Source of the DNA: Trachelipus rathkii
Lineage: Eukaryota; Arthropoda; Malacostraca; Isopoda; Trachelipodidae
Direction of reading: 5' to 3'
Assembly (NCBI GenBank): GCA_015478945.1
Contig: JABUQX010113439.1
Location: 1 to 20,000, forward strand
DNA length: 20,000 bases
Part shown: positions 9,914 to 19,923 of the stretch, in pieces
Layout of the letters: each line of letters begins with the position of its first letter
How positions within the stretch are numbered: the stretch's first letter is position 1
The notes under the pieces: model-generated
Told to the model about the DNA's origin: nothing
The model's database searches: none
What the model saw: the letters and a program-made list of their open reading frames with translations, nothing else
Made by a program: the position numbers and the translations under genes

Positions 9914-10000
9914 TCTCCTCTCTCTCTCTCTTCTCTTATCGTGGTCATTTGCACTGCTGCGCTGCTGCTTCTCTCCTCCTTCTTCTCGCTCTCTCATCTA
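9914..10000. repeat. Polypyrimidine (TC)n-type tract
   Basis: The plus strand is strongly pyrimidine-rich, with CTCTCTCTCTC at about 9920, a GCTGCTGCT piece at about 9960 and further CTCCTTCTTCTC units. Such homopurine-homopyrimidine tracts can form triplex DNA. The leucine- and serine-rich open frame through it (9941-10150) is a product of the composition. Confidence 0.7.
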
Positions 10001-10075
10001 CTACTCATCTCTTGCCGTTTAATCCCGTTTGGAGTTATTTGTTGTTCGCTCGTACTCCAATGCGTTCTTGATCTC

Positions 10076-10113
10076 TTTTTTTTTTTTTTTTTGCCTTTAC
10101 GTGATTGCACGTA
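10076..10113. repeat. T17 homopolymer followed by a perfect 6-bp hairpin
   Basis: Seventeen consecutive Ts (10076-10092) are followed by TACGTG-ATTG-CACGTA (10098-10113). On the minus strand this is a hairpin followed by A17, which superficially resembles the tail of a retroposed transcript, but no SINE promoter boxes or target duplication were seen. Confidence 0.6.
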
Positions 10114-10149
10114 CTTTTCTTCTTGTGTGTTATTTATATCTCCTCAATA

Positions 10150-13100
10150 AATAAGATCGGTGTGGTTATTCCACTTCTTATATTTATCATGAGATATATA
10201 TGGTATTCTTTTTCATTGGTGGGGCTTGACAATACACTATGAAAAAAGTTTAGCTTATCTGCGTGTAAAAGTCTGTATTGTCACATGTATAGTTTCTCAA
10301 ACTTTTGGTATTGTCGCATCATATGACGACTATACTCTCATAGTCAATTTATTCTTGTCGTACTTGTACTGAGCACTCTTATTACAACGACTTGGGCTCG
10401 CTCTAAATCCTGCACCGTATCGCTCCAGAAGCGTCTATTAGTTATCATTCTATACTCTAACGATGTCACTCTTATGACTGAGTTCACAACAAGAGCTTCG
10501 GTTTTTGGAACAGAAAATACTCACAAAACTGCAGAGTGAAGGCATATGATAGATATATAGGATTTTAAAACTGATTGTGTATTCACGACTATGTAATAGT
10601 ATATATTTACAAAGATATATAATAGGAGATACGGGAGAGAGTCTCAATTATAGATGATCTGGTGTCATCTGGTATCCATTGTACATGAGTGAGTTGTTTG
10701 TACTATTTGGTAGAGGACTCACATAAGAAATAGCTATATAAAACTTTATAGAGGGAATAATATTTTTAAGAAGTTTTGTATTAGATATAGTATCATTAGT
10801 ATATTCTATCTGAAAGTTTATTGTAAATGGTTAGAGTATCAGAGGAGAGAGAGTGATATCAGATACTATTGATAAGTACCAATGTCAAGGTGTGACTTTT
10901 TGGATAAATGCGTAGAAAGTAACTTGTAAAGGATCGTGAACAGGTTGATCTCTCTGTGGCTACGCACGGAAAGAGATGTTATGTATAGACGCATAAAAGT
11001 GACTATTTTGTAAAGTAAATGGTAAATTGGAAATATTGACAATAAAATGCATAAGTATAGCAATTGTGCTATTCGAAATAAAGAATTTGAAGCATCTTAA
11101 CTAAATGGTACCTAAATAAATAGTATAAATAACGTCAATTTTGCATAGACAGTGAAGTCAATAAAATACAGTTAATAATGATATATTAATCTTCGATAAT
11201 CTTAATTGATTAGGTATTATATATAATAGGATATATATTTGAATATTCCTCTAAGCTACATGCTAATGAATATATAAATGATATCAGTCATAATATAAAT
11301 AATTGTGAAAACGAATATACACAATTTCTCTAGCTAAATAGTAGTATCGAATCTCAAAAGCTACTAAATCATGAAGATGGAGAAAGTAATAAAATACTCA
11401 ACGCAAGTGACTTGAAAGGAAAAAATTAGAGAATAAACACTCTTTACATATGGAAACAATGTTATAAATATAAAATACATTGAGCGTGCGAAAAGACAAA
11501 TCCTTTAATTTTTGTTAAGGAAGGGAAGGAAAGAGCTTATAAGACTAATATAATAATAGAAGAGCATTTTGCTTCTAACTTTCAATAACTAGTATTTACA
11601 TTATACTCATTGGTATTAGAACACAATTTCATATACTCCGATTGTAGCAATTGGCTTGATTGATACATAGTTTATAATAATGAGGCGCAAAAAACCTCGT
11701 TGTGTGCTTATCTTATGTATGATATTGATCTTAGGCCAATGTTTGTAGATAGTGACTTAGCAATATAAAATAAATATTATACATATGGTCATAGCAAATT
11801 AAAACTTATTAAACTTTAGTTACAACATCTTTTAAAGAAAAACTAATATACACTGATGTGATATTTCTTTTAGCCAACAACAGAGACAATATGGTATATT
11901 AAGAGAATAATATTAGGATTGATATATAGTGTAAGTAATTATTGTCGTGACCGTATATAAATGGGGTGGAGAGACTCTCTGTACGGTAAACAGCTCTTAG
12001 TGGCTGAATAAAGATAAATTGGAGGAACAATCATATCTTCTGCCCCACATCGAAATTGCCCTGCATGAAAGAATTGTGAATAATAGGTATTCGCGAAATC
12101 TGCCTAAGGAGAACATAGTTCACTGTGATATATAATCCTAACCGAATATTTAATCATATATAGGCTCGTATCATAAAGTGTTGTATATGAACGTGATATT
12201 TTTTTCTCTGATTGAGTTTGTTATCGTACTATGTATATATATTTGATATTTTGTGTAGTATTATTTATACATCAAAGTAACTCTTCTCATCCTAGAAGAT
12301 ACTGAATGGTTTTTAGATCAAGAATTTAAGATGTTTATATAGTTGATAGATAGTGAAAACGGAAAAAGAAATATATGGGAATATAATCGACATTTTAGCG
12401 TATACGTACTATAGATACATATATATACTAGCTAGTAATTGTTGGCATGGTGGAGTCAGAGGGGCTCGCTCGGTTTACAAAGACTTATTAGAGTAGGATA
12501 AAATACAAAATATTACTCGATTATCATATGAATAGTTAAGGAGCAGATATAGATACATAATAAACGTGGCTAAAGATAAATCGACATATTTATTAAGTCA
12601 TTTACAGATAAAATATTCTGTTATAGACAATTAAATATATAAGTTGGCTGACAGCATGAAATTAGTAGATGAGTATGAGAGATGAGAGTTAATGGTCCTC
12701 CGAAGAATTTTTTAAATATGTAGATAAATTAGCTAAGTAGATATATAATAACTATCATTAAAATTTATTCAAATATATATAATTTTTAAATTTTTCAAAT
12801 AGACAGATCACTCAGACTTATAATAGTCTGATTGATACTGACAATGCAGTTACATCTTATTAATAATCACTACGGTTACAATTTTCTATACTGCTGATAA
12901 TGATTAAGGAGAGATTCTACTCGGATCGTATGTTTATAGGCTAGAGAAAATCTATATAGAATTTATTCTTTATATTATTTTTTGAGACTATATCTTTCTA
13001 TTCACTCTATACTTTTAAGCCATATGAGAACTGATGCTTTACTCATAATTAAATGATTAACACACCGAATAATGAAGCATTAACAGTCCACGAGTGATGT

Positions 13101-14214
13101 TGATATGTACAATAAGACAGCACATGTAGAAAGGATTGATTAGATCAAGAACTCAACTATCTTACGATCTACACATATTACAAATACTACAATTTTGATA
13201 ACTAAAATATTGTACCATTATCTCCAAGTTATAATATGGCAATTTAATCCTAAATATTAAAACAAGGGTGGTGGTGAGTGGGAGCCTCTGAGTTAGTGAT
13301 GTGATGAAGCTCTCACGATATTTAACACAACATCCAGTTTAGGTATTAAGATATAAAAAATTATCAAATACTTTTATTCAAAGGTGATTATGATTATAAA
13401 TGACTACGCTCAATACGTAACATAAATGAATTATTTAAAAATTTTTAATTTGTTAATACATAATTTTTAGCTACACATTATTTATTGGTTCACTGTATAG
13501 CAGATAAATAAAATATGAAAATATCACAAAAGCTTTAGAATTCACGTATTATAGTAATGCTTATGAGCAACTATATGTATTAAGAACTTTAAGGGTTTAT
13601 AGAGTGTGATAGTATAAATAACTTTCTATATATATTATCGAACAAAATCTACAAACACCGTATAGATATAGTCAACATATTATATAATATATAAATAAGT
13701 ATATATATATAAACAACGCTGTCTTTACTTGGACCATATTCACCTGCAGGATAATTGCATGCGGATGAATCGAATAATAATCATCATCTAAAATTTGATT
13801 ACCTCAGCTGATAACTTTGAGCCAGGTTAAAACTCTTTTCTCACACATTTTGACATTTCATAATATGGCTTAAAACTACTCCGAAAGAGAGTATTTATCG
13901 TCAATTTTTATATTGGCACTTAATATTCGTGTTTCTCGAATGATGCTTTCCCATTTTTCCAGTATTTACAATTTGAGCGCAAGATAACTCAAAGCTCAAT
14001 TTAATATTATATAATCACTTGTTTGCTACATTCATTCCTGAGGAACAGCTGCAATGCTCAATAATTGAAAATATAGAGAATACTCTATCTTAAATGTGTT
14101 TGTACTGACAACTGTGCACCATCGCCATCCATAGCTCTTCTTACTTACAGAATATGATAGGAAAAATGAAGTTCAACTGATCTGATCAATCCAACTATAT
14201 CGGTGGTCACCCAG
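10150..14214. other. About 4 kb of AT-rich sequence with no gene seen
   Basis: Read on both strands, this stretch shows only short open frames, scattered TA runs (for example about 13675-13710) and isolated GC-richer spots (about 10380-10440, 11960-12060 and 13260-13320) that do not extend into reading frames. No tRNA, rRNA, transposon protein or tandem array is visible. Confidence 0.45.
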
Positions 14215-14235
14215 TGAAGAATCTGAGTTTCTTCA
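14215..14235. other. 7-bp inverted repeat
   Basis: TGAAGAA (14215-14221) pairs with TTCTTCA (14229-14235) across a 7-base loop. It is perfect but short, and one of this size may occur by chance. Confidence 0.4.
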
Positions 14236-14579
14236 ACACCTGAGCAGCGTTTTTTTCGGACTTATAAGTAGTAGTGCAACTTAAATAGTGTATTATTGAC
14301 ATATGAATTAATGATTATAATAGTTGGAAGATTTAAGAGATGTGTGAACACTAATGGCAGTAGATTAGGTGAATCATTAATTAATCAATATGGTCTAACC
14401 TCTATATCATTTAGAAAATCTCTGGTGGGTCGTTAGAATTAAATATTTATCTTGCATTATATTTACTTGCTAATGCTGCAATTTAAATAGGCTCGTATCT
14501 CACTCCTGTATGAGAAAACAGAATAATAGAAATATGTGAGTGAACTCGTGGGATACAAAACAATCGTGGGGTTTTCTAC

Positions 14580-14777
14580 GTGCCAAATAGTTGGCCCTTG
14601 TATGGCTGTTTAGAAGAATATGTCTATTCTTTTTTTGACCTCTTCGTAGGATTAATCGAACTCTGCCCGTTAGAATCGGCTGCGGGCCCGCAAGGAATCG
14701 CTTACTTTAAAAAAGGAATGCCGAGTAGAACATTGATGCCGGCATCTAAAGCTAGCCTTGGAACGAAATCATTATAG
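14580..14777 (+). other. Isolated GC-richer open frame, unrecognised
   Basis: A 65-codon frame runs from ATG at 14580 to a stop just before an AT-rich tract. Its composition differs clearly from both flanks, including CTGCGGGCCCGCAAGG. The second half contains ESAAGPQGIAYFKKGMPSRT. The minus strand is also partly open, with ALDAGINVLLGIPFLK, and could be the true coding strand of a fragment. I do not recognise either product. It may be a small insertion of foreign or organellar DNA, or an exon or transposon fragment. Confidence 0.2.
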
Positions 14778-15003
14778 TAATATATATAGTAATATATATA
14801 ATATATTATCTATATATCATTTTATATACCTTATATACTATAATAATAATATAGTAATAGACTTATACGTGATATATATCTATTTATATCATAGTATACT
14901 TATAGTTATGTGTTACCTATATATAGGATAATGTATAGACCTATATGTTAGCCAATATTCTATAATGATAATAGTTATAGTATTATACGCTGAGGTATAA
15001 TAT
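14778..15003. repeat. Imperfect (TATA/ATAG)n tract
   Basis: Degenerate TA repeats with frequent ATAGTA units and few G or C bases; less regular than the four long TA tracts elsewhere. Confidence 0.7.
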
Positions 15004-15051
15004 AACTTGCTTGTAATTGTGAATGTTTTAATATTATTTTAGGAGCCACTA

Positions 15052-15101
15052 AGGCAAGTAGGTGTTGCCTACTCTGCCTACCCCCCAAAAGACTCGCCTA
15101 C
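15052..15101. repeat. GCCTAC repeats with two mutually exclusive hairpins
   Basis: GCCTAC occurs three times (15067-15072, 15076-15081 and 15096-15101), followed in the first and third copies by T. The first copy takes part in two overlapping foldbacks: AGTAGG (15057-15062) with CCTACT (15068-15073), loop TGTTG; and AGGCAA (15052-15057) with TTGCCT (15065-15070), loop GTAGGTG. Only one can form at a time. A run of six Cs lies at 15081-15086. The segment stands out from AT-rich sequence on both sides and may be the end of an unclassified repeat element. Confidence 0.55.
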
Positions 15102-15278
15102 TGCACGCTAACATACTGACGCTAAAATAATTTTTCTTTAAATAAAATTTCGCTGTAGTTGAAAGAGTTAGATCACTTTTTATTTTCCGGCAGTAAATAC
15201 AGCTTACATTTTTTTTAAATTAGTTGGTTACGCGTGTTTCTTCTTCACTCTGTTTTGTATATTTGTTGCGGGCTATGG
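15102..15278. other. Spacer between two structured segments
   Basis: AT-rich sequence with a T8 run, no open frame of note. Confidence 0.3.
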
Positions 15279-15303
15279 ACGTGAGGTCTCGCCTCACTCA
15301 CGT
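15279..15303. other. Overlapping inverted repeats (two alternative stems)
   Basis: GTGAGG (15281-15286) pairs with CCTCAC (15292-15297) across TCTCG. Alternatively ACGTGAG (15279-15285) pairs with CTCACGT (15297-15303) across an 11-base loop. The arms overlap, so the two stems exclude each other, the same arrangement as about 220 bp upstream. Confidence 0.6.
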
Positions 15304-16371
15304 TCTTGGTCTTGTTTATTGATGGCCATTATGGCTTTTCCAGAGAGTTTTTCACCATATCTTTTAAAACCTGATTTTTCATGCAGCAACTAGTCAGACT
15401 TTACGACCTCGAATTATCGTCAAATCAAGAGGTTGACTGATACAAGATTTTTTTTTTTGTGTTTTCATAAGTAGAATGACTTCTATTTATCTGCATCACT
15501 TTATATTACTGAAAACTAGTCCTTAACAAACATCCTGGTTAACTCCCCGTAAATCCTTTCCAACGGCTACAGACTCCTATTATGAATCCAATTCTCTCTT
15601 CGCACTCAGTTTCAGAAAACTTTTATCAAAAAAAGAGAGGTTGTTAATCTCATTGATAGTGTATTGAACGCGAATCTGTTTTGTTGTAGGCACATCTATG
15701 TCGGAATAAACGACTTGGACAAGAACCAATGGAACTCTCCTACCTCTTTCACAAGTCTATTTCATATGAACCTCATAGAGTTGTTCTGCACCTTTACTAC
15801 ATATTTTCTTCGTCTACGTATAGTATATCTATAATTTGGTTAACCCACAAGAATTAGTATGTGCGAAAGTTTGCCAATAAAGTAAGTGCCTGTCTCTCTC
15901 AGATCCACAAATTAGGATGATATTTCTGAATGGAATTCTGCTGGGTGCTAAGTTCGCATTTCCTATGCCTCATCATATGGGCTTCATAAGCCTAAGGATT
16001 GATGGTTACTTACTACAGAATAAGTAGGGATGCTTTCAAATAAGCTTTGAGACTCCTTTAAAAATACGCGCATTCTGTTTAGGATCGTGCATAATGTCCA
16101 AAGATCCAGTAGGGAGTCCACATCATTGGCAGTAAAGTAATTCAGCTCAGACTGTCTGTTGTGAAAACCATAACTTAATATTCTGTTGTAATAATTCCAA
16201 TTAATTTGTTAGACTGTTTTCCATAAATTTCTGTTCGATTGTTTAATAGAATTTTAGATCACGAATGAAAGTATACTATTAATAGAGTTAAAGAATGATA
16301 GGGAAACTCTACTTCGGAGGAAATAAAATTTAGAAAAAATGTTCAGAGAAAAGGGTGCATAAAGATGAAAG
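15304..16371. other. About 1.07 kb unassigned, more balanced composition
   Basis: Composition is less AT-biased than in the middle of the window, so this could be an old repeat or an untranslated or intronic part of a gene. On the minus strand some stretches read well, for example NYFTANDVDSLLDLWTLC (about 16145-16090) and TINEINNLSFFDKSFLKLS (about 15660-15604), but they are separated by stops and I cannot assign a family. An A11 run on the minus strand lies at about 15449-15459. Confidence 0.25.
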
Positions 16372-16402
16372 GAGTTTGGAATCAAAACTTTATTCCAAAC
16401 TC
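16372..16402. other. Perfect 11-bp inverted repeat
   Basis: GAGTTTGGAAT (16372-16382) pairs exactly with ATTCCAAACTC (16392-16402) across a 9-base loop. It is the longest perfect non-TA stem found in the window. No T-run, promoter or coding context tells its role. Confidence 0.75.
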
Positions 16403-16971
16403 TATGCCAAATTTACTGGAATGTTTGGTTCATCCTTAAGACGTTAGGGACTGTCGTTTGGGAAGTTGCAGCCAATCACTTCAGGTCATTCTGCATTGAT
16501 AGAGAAAGTCACGAGTGATGACTGAGTTCAGTTGAAAGGAAACGAAAGAATGAGCTCTAATTTTCATTTCAGTAGTCGAAGAATATACGAATTAGTTGTT
16601 GATTTTGAGATAAAGTATACAGAAAATAATTTAGCTGTAAGTCTGGCAAAAGAAAAAAAAATAAATAACCATACATATGAAGAAAATTTGAAGAACTCAT
16701 AATAGAGACGATCGAGAGCAAACCTGTCATTGCTTACATTAAGCAAAAGAATCGCTTTGGGCTGGAAAATTGATGATTATGAGCAATAGGAAGGAGGAGA
16801 GATGTTTTGATATTCCAAGAGGCTCAATAACTCATTTTGTTAAGAAAAAAGAGGTTCAGCTGAGGAAAGCGATGTTTAACCAGATGGAGTTTTAGAATAT
16901 AAAACAAAAACTAATGAGAAAAAGACCATCAAATCACCTACCGGAGGTAGTTAATCCAAATTTGTCATATG
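16403..16971. other. Unassigned spacer
   Basis: AT-rich, purine-biased plus strand; short open frames only. A tight hairpin CTACC-GGA-GGTAG lies at 16938-16950, shortly before the GGAT repeat. Confidence 0.35.
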
Positions 16972-17032
16972 GGGATGATGGATGGATGTGTTGATGATAG
17001 GATGGATTGATGGATGGATGGGTGGGGTGATG
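16972..17032. repeat. (GGAT)n microsatellite
   Basis: Repeated GGAT/GATG units on the plus strand with TTGATGATA and TTGAT interruptions. The minus-strand frame through it reads serine-histidine-proline repeats, which is a repeat translation rather than a protein. Confidence 0.9.
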
Positions 17033-17284
17033 AAGCTATTTTTTGAAAACTGCCGGATTGATGGTAATTTGAGACATTTTTATAAGTTGCTAAATGGCAG
17101 CTTAGTAATTGTATTAATAGGTAATAAAGGATGCCTAGTGGACAAATAATAGAAATATTGTCTATGAAGACGTTGGAATGTTGCGCTAATGTTGACGAAA
17201 ATTGAGCAATCGAACTGCATCGGAATGTTCCAAACATCCAATATACAGAATAGAAGGTAACTTTATTGTTTTCAGTACGACTTA

Positions 17285-17349
17285 CTTATATATATATATA
17301 TACTATATATATATTATATATATATATAATATATATATATATATATTAT

Positions 17350-17422
<73 letters not shown>

Positions 17423-17559
17423 TATATATATTATATATATATGATATATTATATATTTATATATATATCAATATATATATATATATATTATATATATATA
17501 TATTAATATATTAATATATATAATTATATATAATATATATATTATTATATATATATATA
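17285..17559. repeat. Long (TA)n microsatellite
   Basis: Nearly pure alternating T and A, with interruptions in which ATTA and TAAT alternate along the tract, so that many sub-blocks are exact palindromes. A 62-codon frame ending here is a tyrosine-isoleucine repeat translation. Confidence 0.97.
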
Positions 17560-18162
17560 GGTTATCTGTATATGAATTCGGCTCGTCGTGCGAGTGTGGA
17601 AGCAGTGGAAACCAGAGGGGATGCGAGAAAGAGAAGGGTCAGAGAAGAGATTTTTTAAAGAAAGAAGGAAGTCTGAAATGAATACTGGAAGAAGAACAAA
17701 ATCTGAAGAGTCGACTCAAGAAGTATTCTGACCTTTTTTCAGGAGAGAGGATGTTTATATTTCCATTAACTAACTACTTAAAAAGAAAAATATTATTTTA
17801 CGATTCGATTTTACAATTGCAAAACTTTATACATTAAATTAATTTCATTTGAAATCTGGGATGAAGGAGCTACAAAATTTTCAACTTTATTTCTTTTGAT
17901 CGTTTTGGAATTTTAATTGATAAAATATAATTAAAAAGAAGAATTTAAAATATTATGTTAGCAGGTGAAGCAGCTTTTCTTGAAACAGTCGAGTCATATG
18001 AAGAAATGTCCAAAAATTCTCTCCTCTGGTGCAAGGGGTTGATAAACCCTTCTACCATATGAAGTGCTTTTTACGTGATGGTGGTGATAGTTTGTAACTA
18101 ATTATCACCATTAACACCAGACTTGCACCCATGCAGGAATGGTGTGTATTAGTAGGTGTGTG
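17560..18162. other. Unassigned sequence between two TA tracts
   Basis: The first 180 bp are purine-rich on the plus strand. A 28-codon frame (17572-17658) begins ATG and reads MNSARRASVEAVETRGDARK; it looks more protein-like than its surroundings but is short and unassigned. Further on, an 8-bp inverted repeat TGGTGATA/TATCACCA lies in 18079-18109. No transposon protein is seen. Confidence 0.25.
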
Positions 18163-18327
18163 TTATATATATATATATTATATATATATATATAGTATAA
18201 TACGTGGTATAAGTATAGTATAAATAATATATATATATATATATTATATATTATATATATATATATATATAATATAAGATAATATATATATATATATATA
18301 TATATAAATATATATTTATATATATAT
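18163..18327. repeat. (TA)n microsatellite
   Basis: Alternating T and A with AAT/ATT and a few G-containing interruptions, preceded by a short GTGTGT piece. It ends about 210 bp from the left end of the mariner element. Confidence 0.95.
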
Positions 18328-18536
18328 TTCTTGTTAGAACTCTAGGAGTGAAAAATCCACATATGGCGCATTCTTTTTTCGCTGATGTAAAAAAAATAGA
18401 TATCGTATGAAATCACATCCGTGGATTATGTCAAAATAAAATTTGTTGCAAATACCGTAACTGTTTTGTTAAGGATATAACATTTTCGATTAATTTCAAA
18501 TTTTGGCACTATCTGACTCTAAATGTATACATGTTA
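18328..18536. other. Left flank of the mariner
   Basis: Ordinary AT-rich sequence. A TA dinucleotide at 18535-18536 directly abuts the left terminal repeat and would be one copy of the TA target duplication. Confidence 0.4.
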
Positions 18537-18559
18537 TGTCCCAAAATTAAGTGTACTGA
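18537..18559 (+). repeat. Mariner left terminal inverted repeat
   Basis: It begins TGTCCCAAAA and ends GTACTGA, and matches the reverse complement of 19900-19923 with one base indel and three or fewer mismatches. TA lies immediately outside. Confidence 0.88.
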
Positions 18560-18593
18560 TGTCGTATTTTATTATGTATTGGACTTACTGAAA

Positions 18594-19687
18594 TTACAAG
18601 TTATCTCCTTCGAAGTATGACCTTGGGAAGGTTACACAGCAGTTTAACGTTTCTTCCACTGTTTTTATAGCAGTACCGGAAGTCATTTTCCTGAAGTGTG
18701 TTTAGTTTTCACGTGTTACAGTATTTTTTTATGTTTTCCATCGTAAATGATGACCCTTCAGCTTCATTTTCAACTTAGGAAGAGGTAGAAAATCGCACGA
18801 AGCTAGATCTAGGCTGTATGGAGGATGTGGAATTACTTGAATGTTTTTCTTCACCAGAAATTTTATAATTGAGAGCGTAGTGTGAGATGGCACGTTATCG
18901 TGGTGCAGCACCCAATCGTCTGCAATGTGTGTTCTGATTCGCTGAACTCGTTTCGAAGTCGTTCCAAGAGATCTTTGTAAAGACGCGATTAACTGTCTGT
19001 CCTGAAAGTACAAATTCCTTGTGCACACAATACACGGTGTCGACAAAAAATAATAATCAGTGTTTTCACTTTGAACTTGCTCATACGTGCTTTCTTCGGA
19101 CAAGGAGAATTTTTTGTGTGCCATTGTCGCACTTTGCCATTTGGTTTCAGGATCGTACTCAAAAACCCCATGATTCATACGCCTGTTATAACTTTATCCA
19201 AAAAAATTGTGCTCCATTTCGATTCTTCAAGTAAATCTTGAAAATTTTTTGATCCTGTTCACTTTCTGCTCCACAAACAAGTAATTTGGTACTAGTTTTA
19301 CACAAATTTTTCGGGCCTTCCGGGGCAATGTGTAAATGGTTCGTTTAAAATTCCTATGAACTGCATTTATATCAAACACCAGTTTTCTCTGCATTACTCT
19401 GACACTAAGAACCGGCGTATCTCTCACTCCAATCAAACTCTTAACAATTTTCAACATTTTCAATAAAATCGTTTGTTGACGAGATTGGTCTTCCATAACG
19501 AGGGTCGTCTTCAACATTTTCTCGGCTCTCTTTGAAAGCTTTGTGCCACTTAAAAAACCATAGTTCTCGATAGGTGGCATCCCCCTAAGCTTCGTTTAAA
19601 GAAGCAAATGTCTCAGTGGCAGCTTGTTACGCGGTTCACACACGAATTTGATAGCGTGAATCCGCTGTTCAATAATTTTACATGCAT
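18594..19687 (-). pseudogene. Mariner transposase (DD34D), frame-broken
   Basis: This enzyme would bind the terminal repeats and cut and rejoin DNA in the nucleus. The protein is recognisable end to end but switches frame. N-terminal DNA-binding part: IIEQRIHAIKFVCE, then ATETFASLNEA, an in-frame TAG, GDATY and FFKWHKAFKE, then ESRENVEDDPRYGRP (helix-turn-helix region, about 19665-19490). Next come LSVRVMQRKLVFDINAVHR and KICVKLVPNYL, the latter in the place of the mariner linker motif WVPHEL. The first catalytic Asp (about 19180) is in GDESWVFEYDPETK, but two single-base insertions break the frame there. A middle stretch reads WHTKNSPCPKKARMSK. Asp 2 is in WVLHHDN (codon 18899-18897) and Asp 3 in YSLDLASCDF (18794-18792), with exactly 34 residues between them. 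The C-terminus runs on in other frames to SYFEGDNL and a stop at 18596-18594, typical of mariners. The start is uncertain; an ATG at 19687-19685 is nearest. About 365 codons are spanned, slightly over the family norm. Confidence 0.92.
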
Positions 19688-19849
19688 CGCAAACACGTAA
19701 CGAGGAATGGATAACAGCCTATCCAAAAAAGATGAAGTGCAAAAGTACGAGGTTAGAACCGCCTATAAATAAACAGATGTAGTGGGCAAGACTGACTTTA
19801 TTTATCGGTTAAACTTGTTATGAAATCCAATCTACGTAATAGCTACCTC

Positions 19850-19870
19850 GCTCGTATATACGTTACGAGC
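19850..19870. other. 7-bp inverted repeat in the mariner leader
   Basis: GCTCGTA (19850-19856) pairs with TACGAGC (19864-19870) across a 7-base loop, about 30 bp inside the right terminal repeat. It may be a subterminal binding site or chance. Confidence 0.6.
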
Positions 19871-19899
19871 CGCTATTTTCTCATACATTCATGGGATAT

Positions 19900-19923
19900 T
19901 CAGTAAACTTACTTTTTGGGACA
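19900..19923 (-). repeat. Mariner right terminal inverted repeat
   Basis: Read on the minus strand it begins TGTCCCAAAAAG and ends TTTACTGA, pairing with the left repeat. The next plus-strand bases are GA rather than the expected TA. Confidence 0.88.

Larger units (their letters stand above)
18537..19923 (-). mobile_element. Tc1/mariner transposon, full length, inactive
   Basis: The element is 1387 bp long, close to the usual 1.3 kb of mariners, and has both terminal inverted repeats, a single transposase gene on the minus strand covering most of its length, and about 210 bp of leader between the right-hand repeat and the gene start. Mariners insert at TA; TA is present at the left junction, but the right junction reads GA, so the duplication is either mutated or mis-sequenced. 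The leader holds a perfect 7-bp stem (19850-19870). The transposase is broken, so the copy could move only with enzyme from another copy. Confidence 0.9.

Noticed and set aside
10076..10113. SINE or retrocopy tail on the minus strand
   Set aside because: An A17 run on the minus strand is present, but no polymerase III boxes, parent gene similarity or flanking target duplication could be seen.
9941..10150. Leucine-rich frame resembling a signal peptide or membrane protein
   Set aside because: The hydrophobic residues arise from a TC-rich tract and the T17 run; there is no further coding support.
15304..16371. Third transposon pseudogene on the minus strand
   Set aside because: Several stretches read like protein but show no motif of hAT, mariner, piggyBac or reverse transcriptase families and are interrupted by stops, so no family can be supported.
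16965..17237. 90-codon minus-strand open frame
   Set aside because: Its C-terminal serine-histidine-proline repeats come from the GGAT microsatellite, and the rest has no recognisable features.
17202..17390. Open frame with tyrosine-isoleucine repeats
   Set aside because: It is the direct translation of the TA tract.
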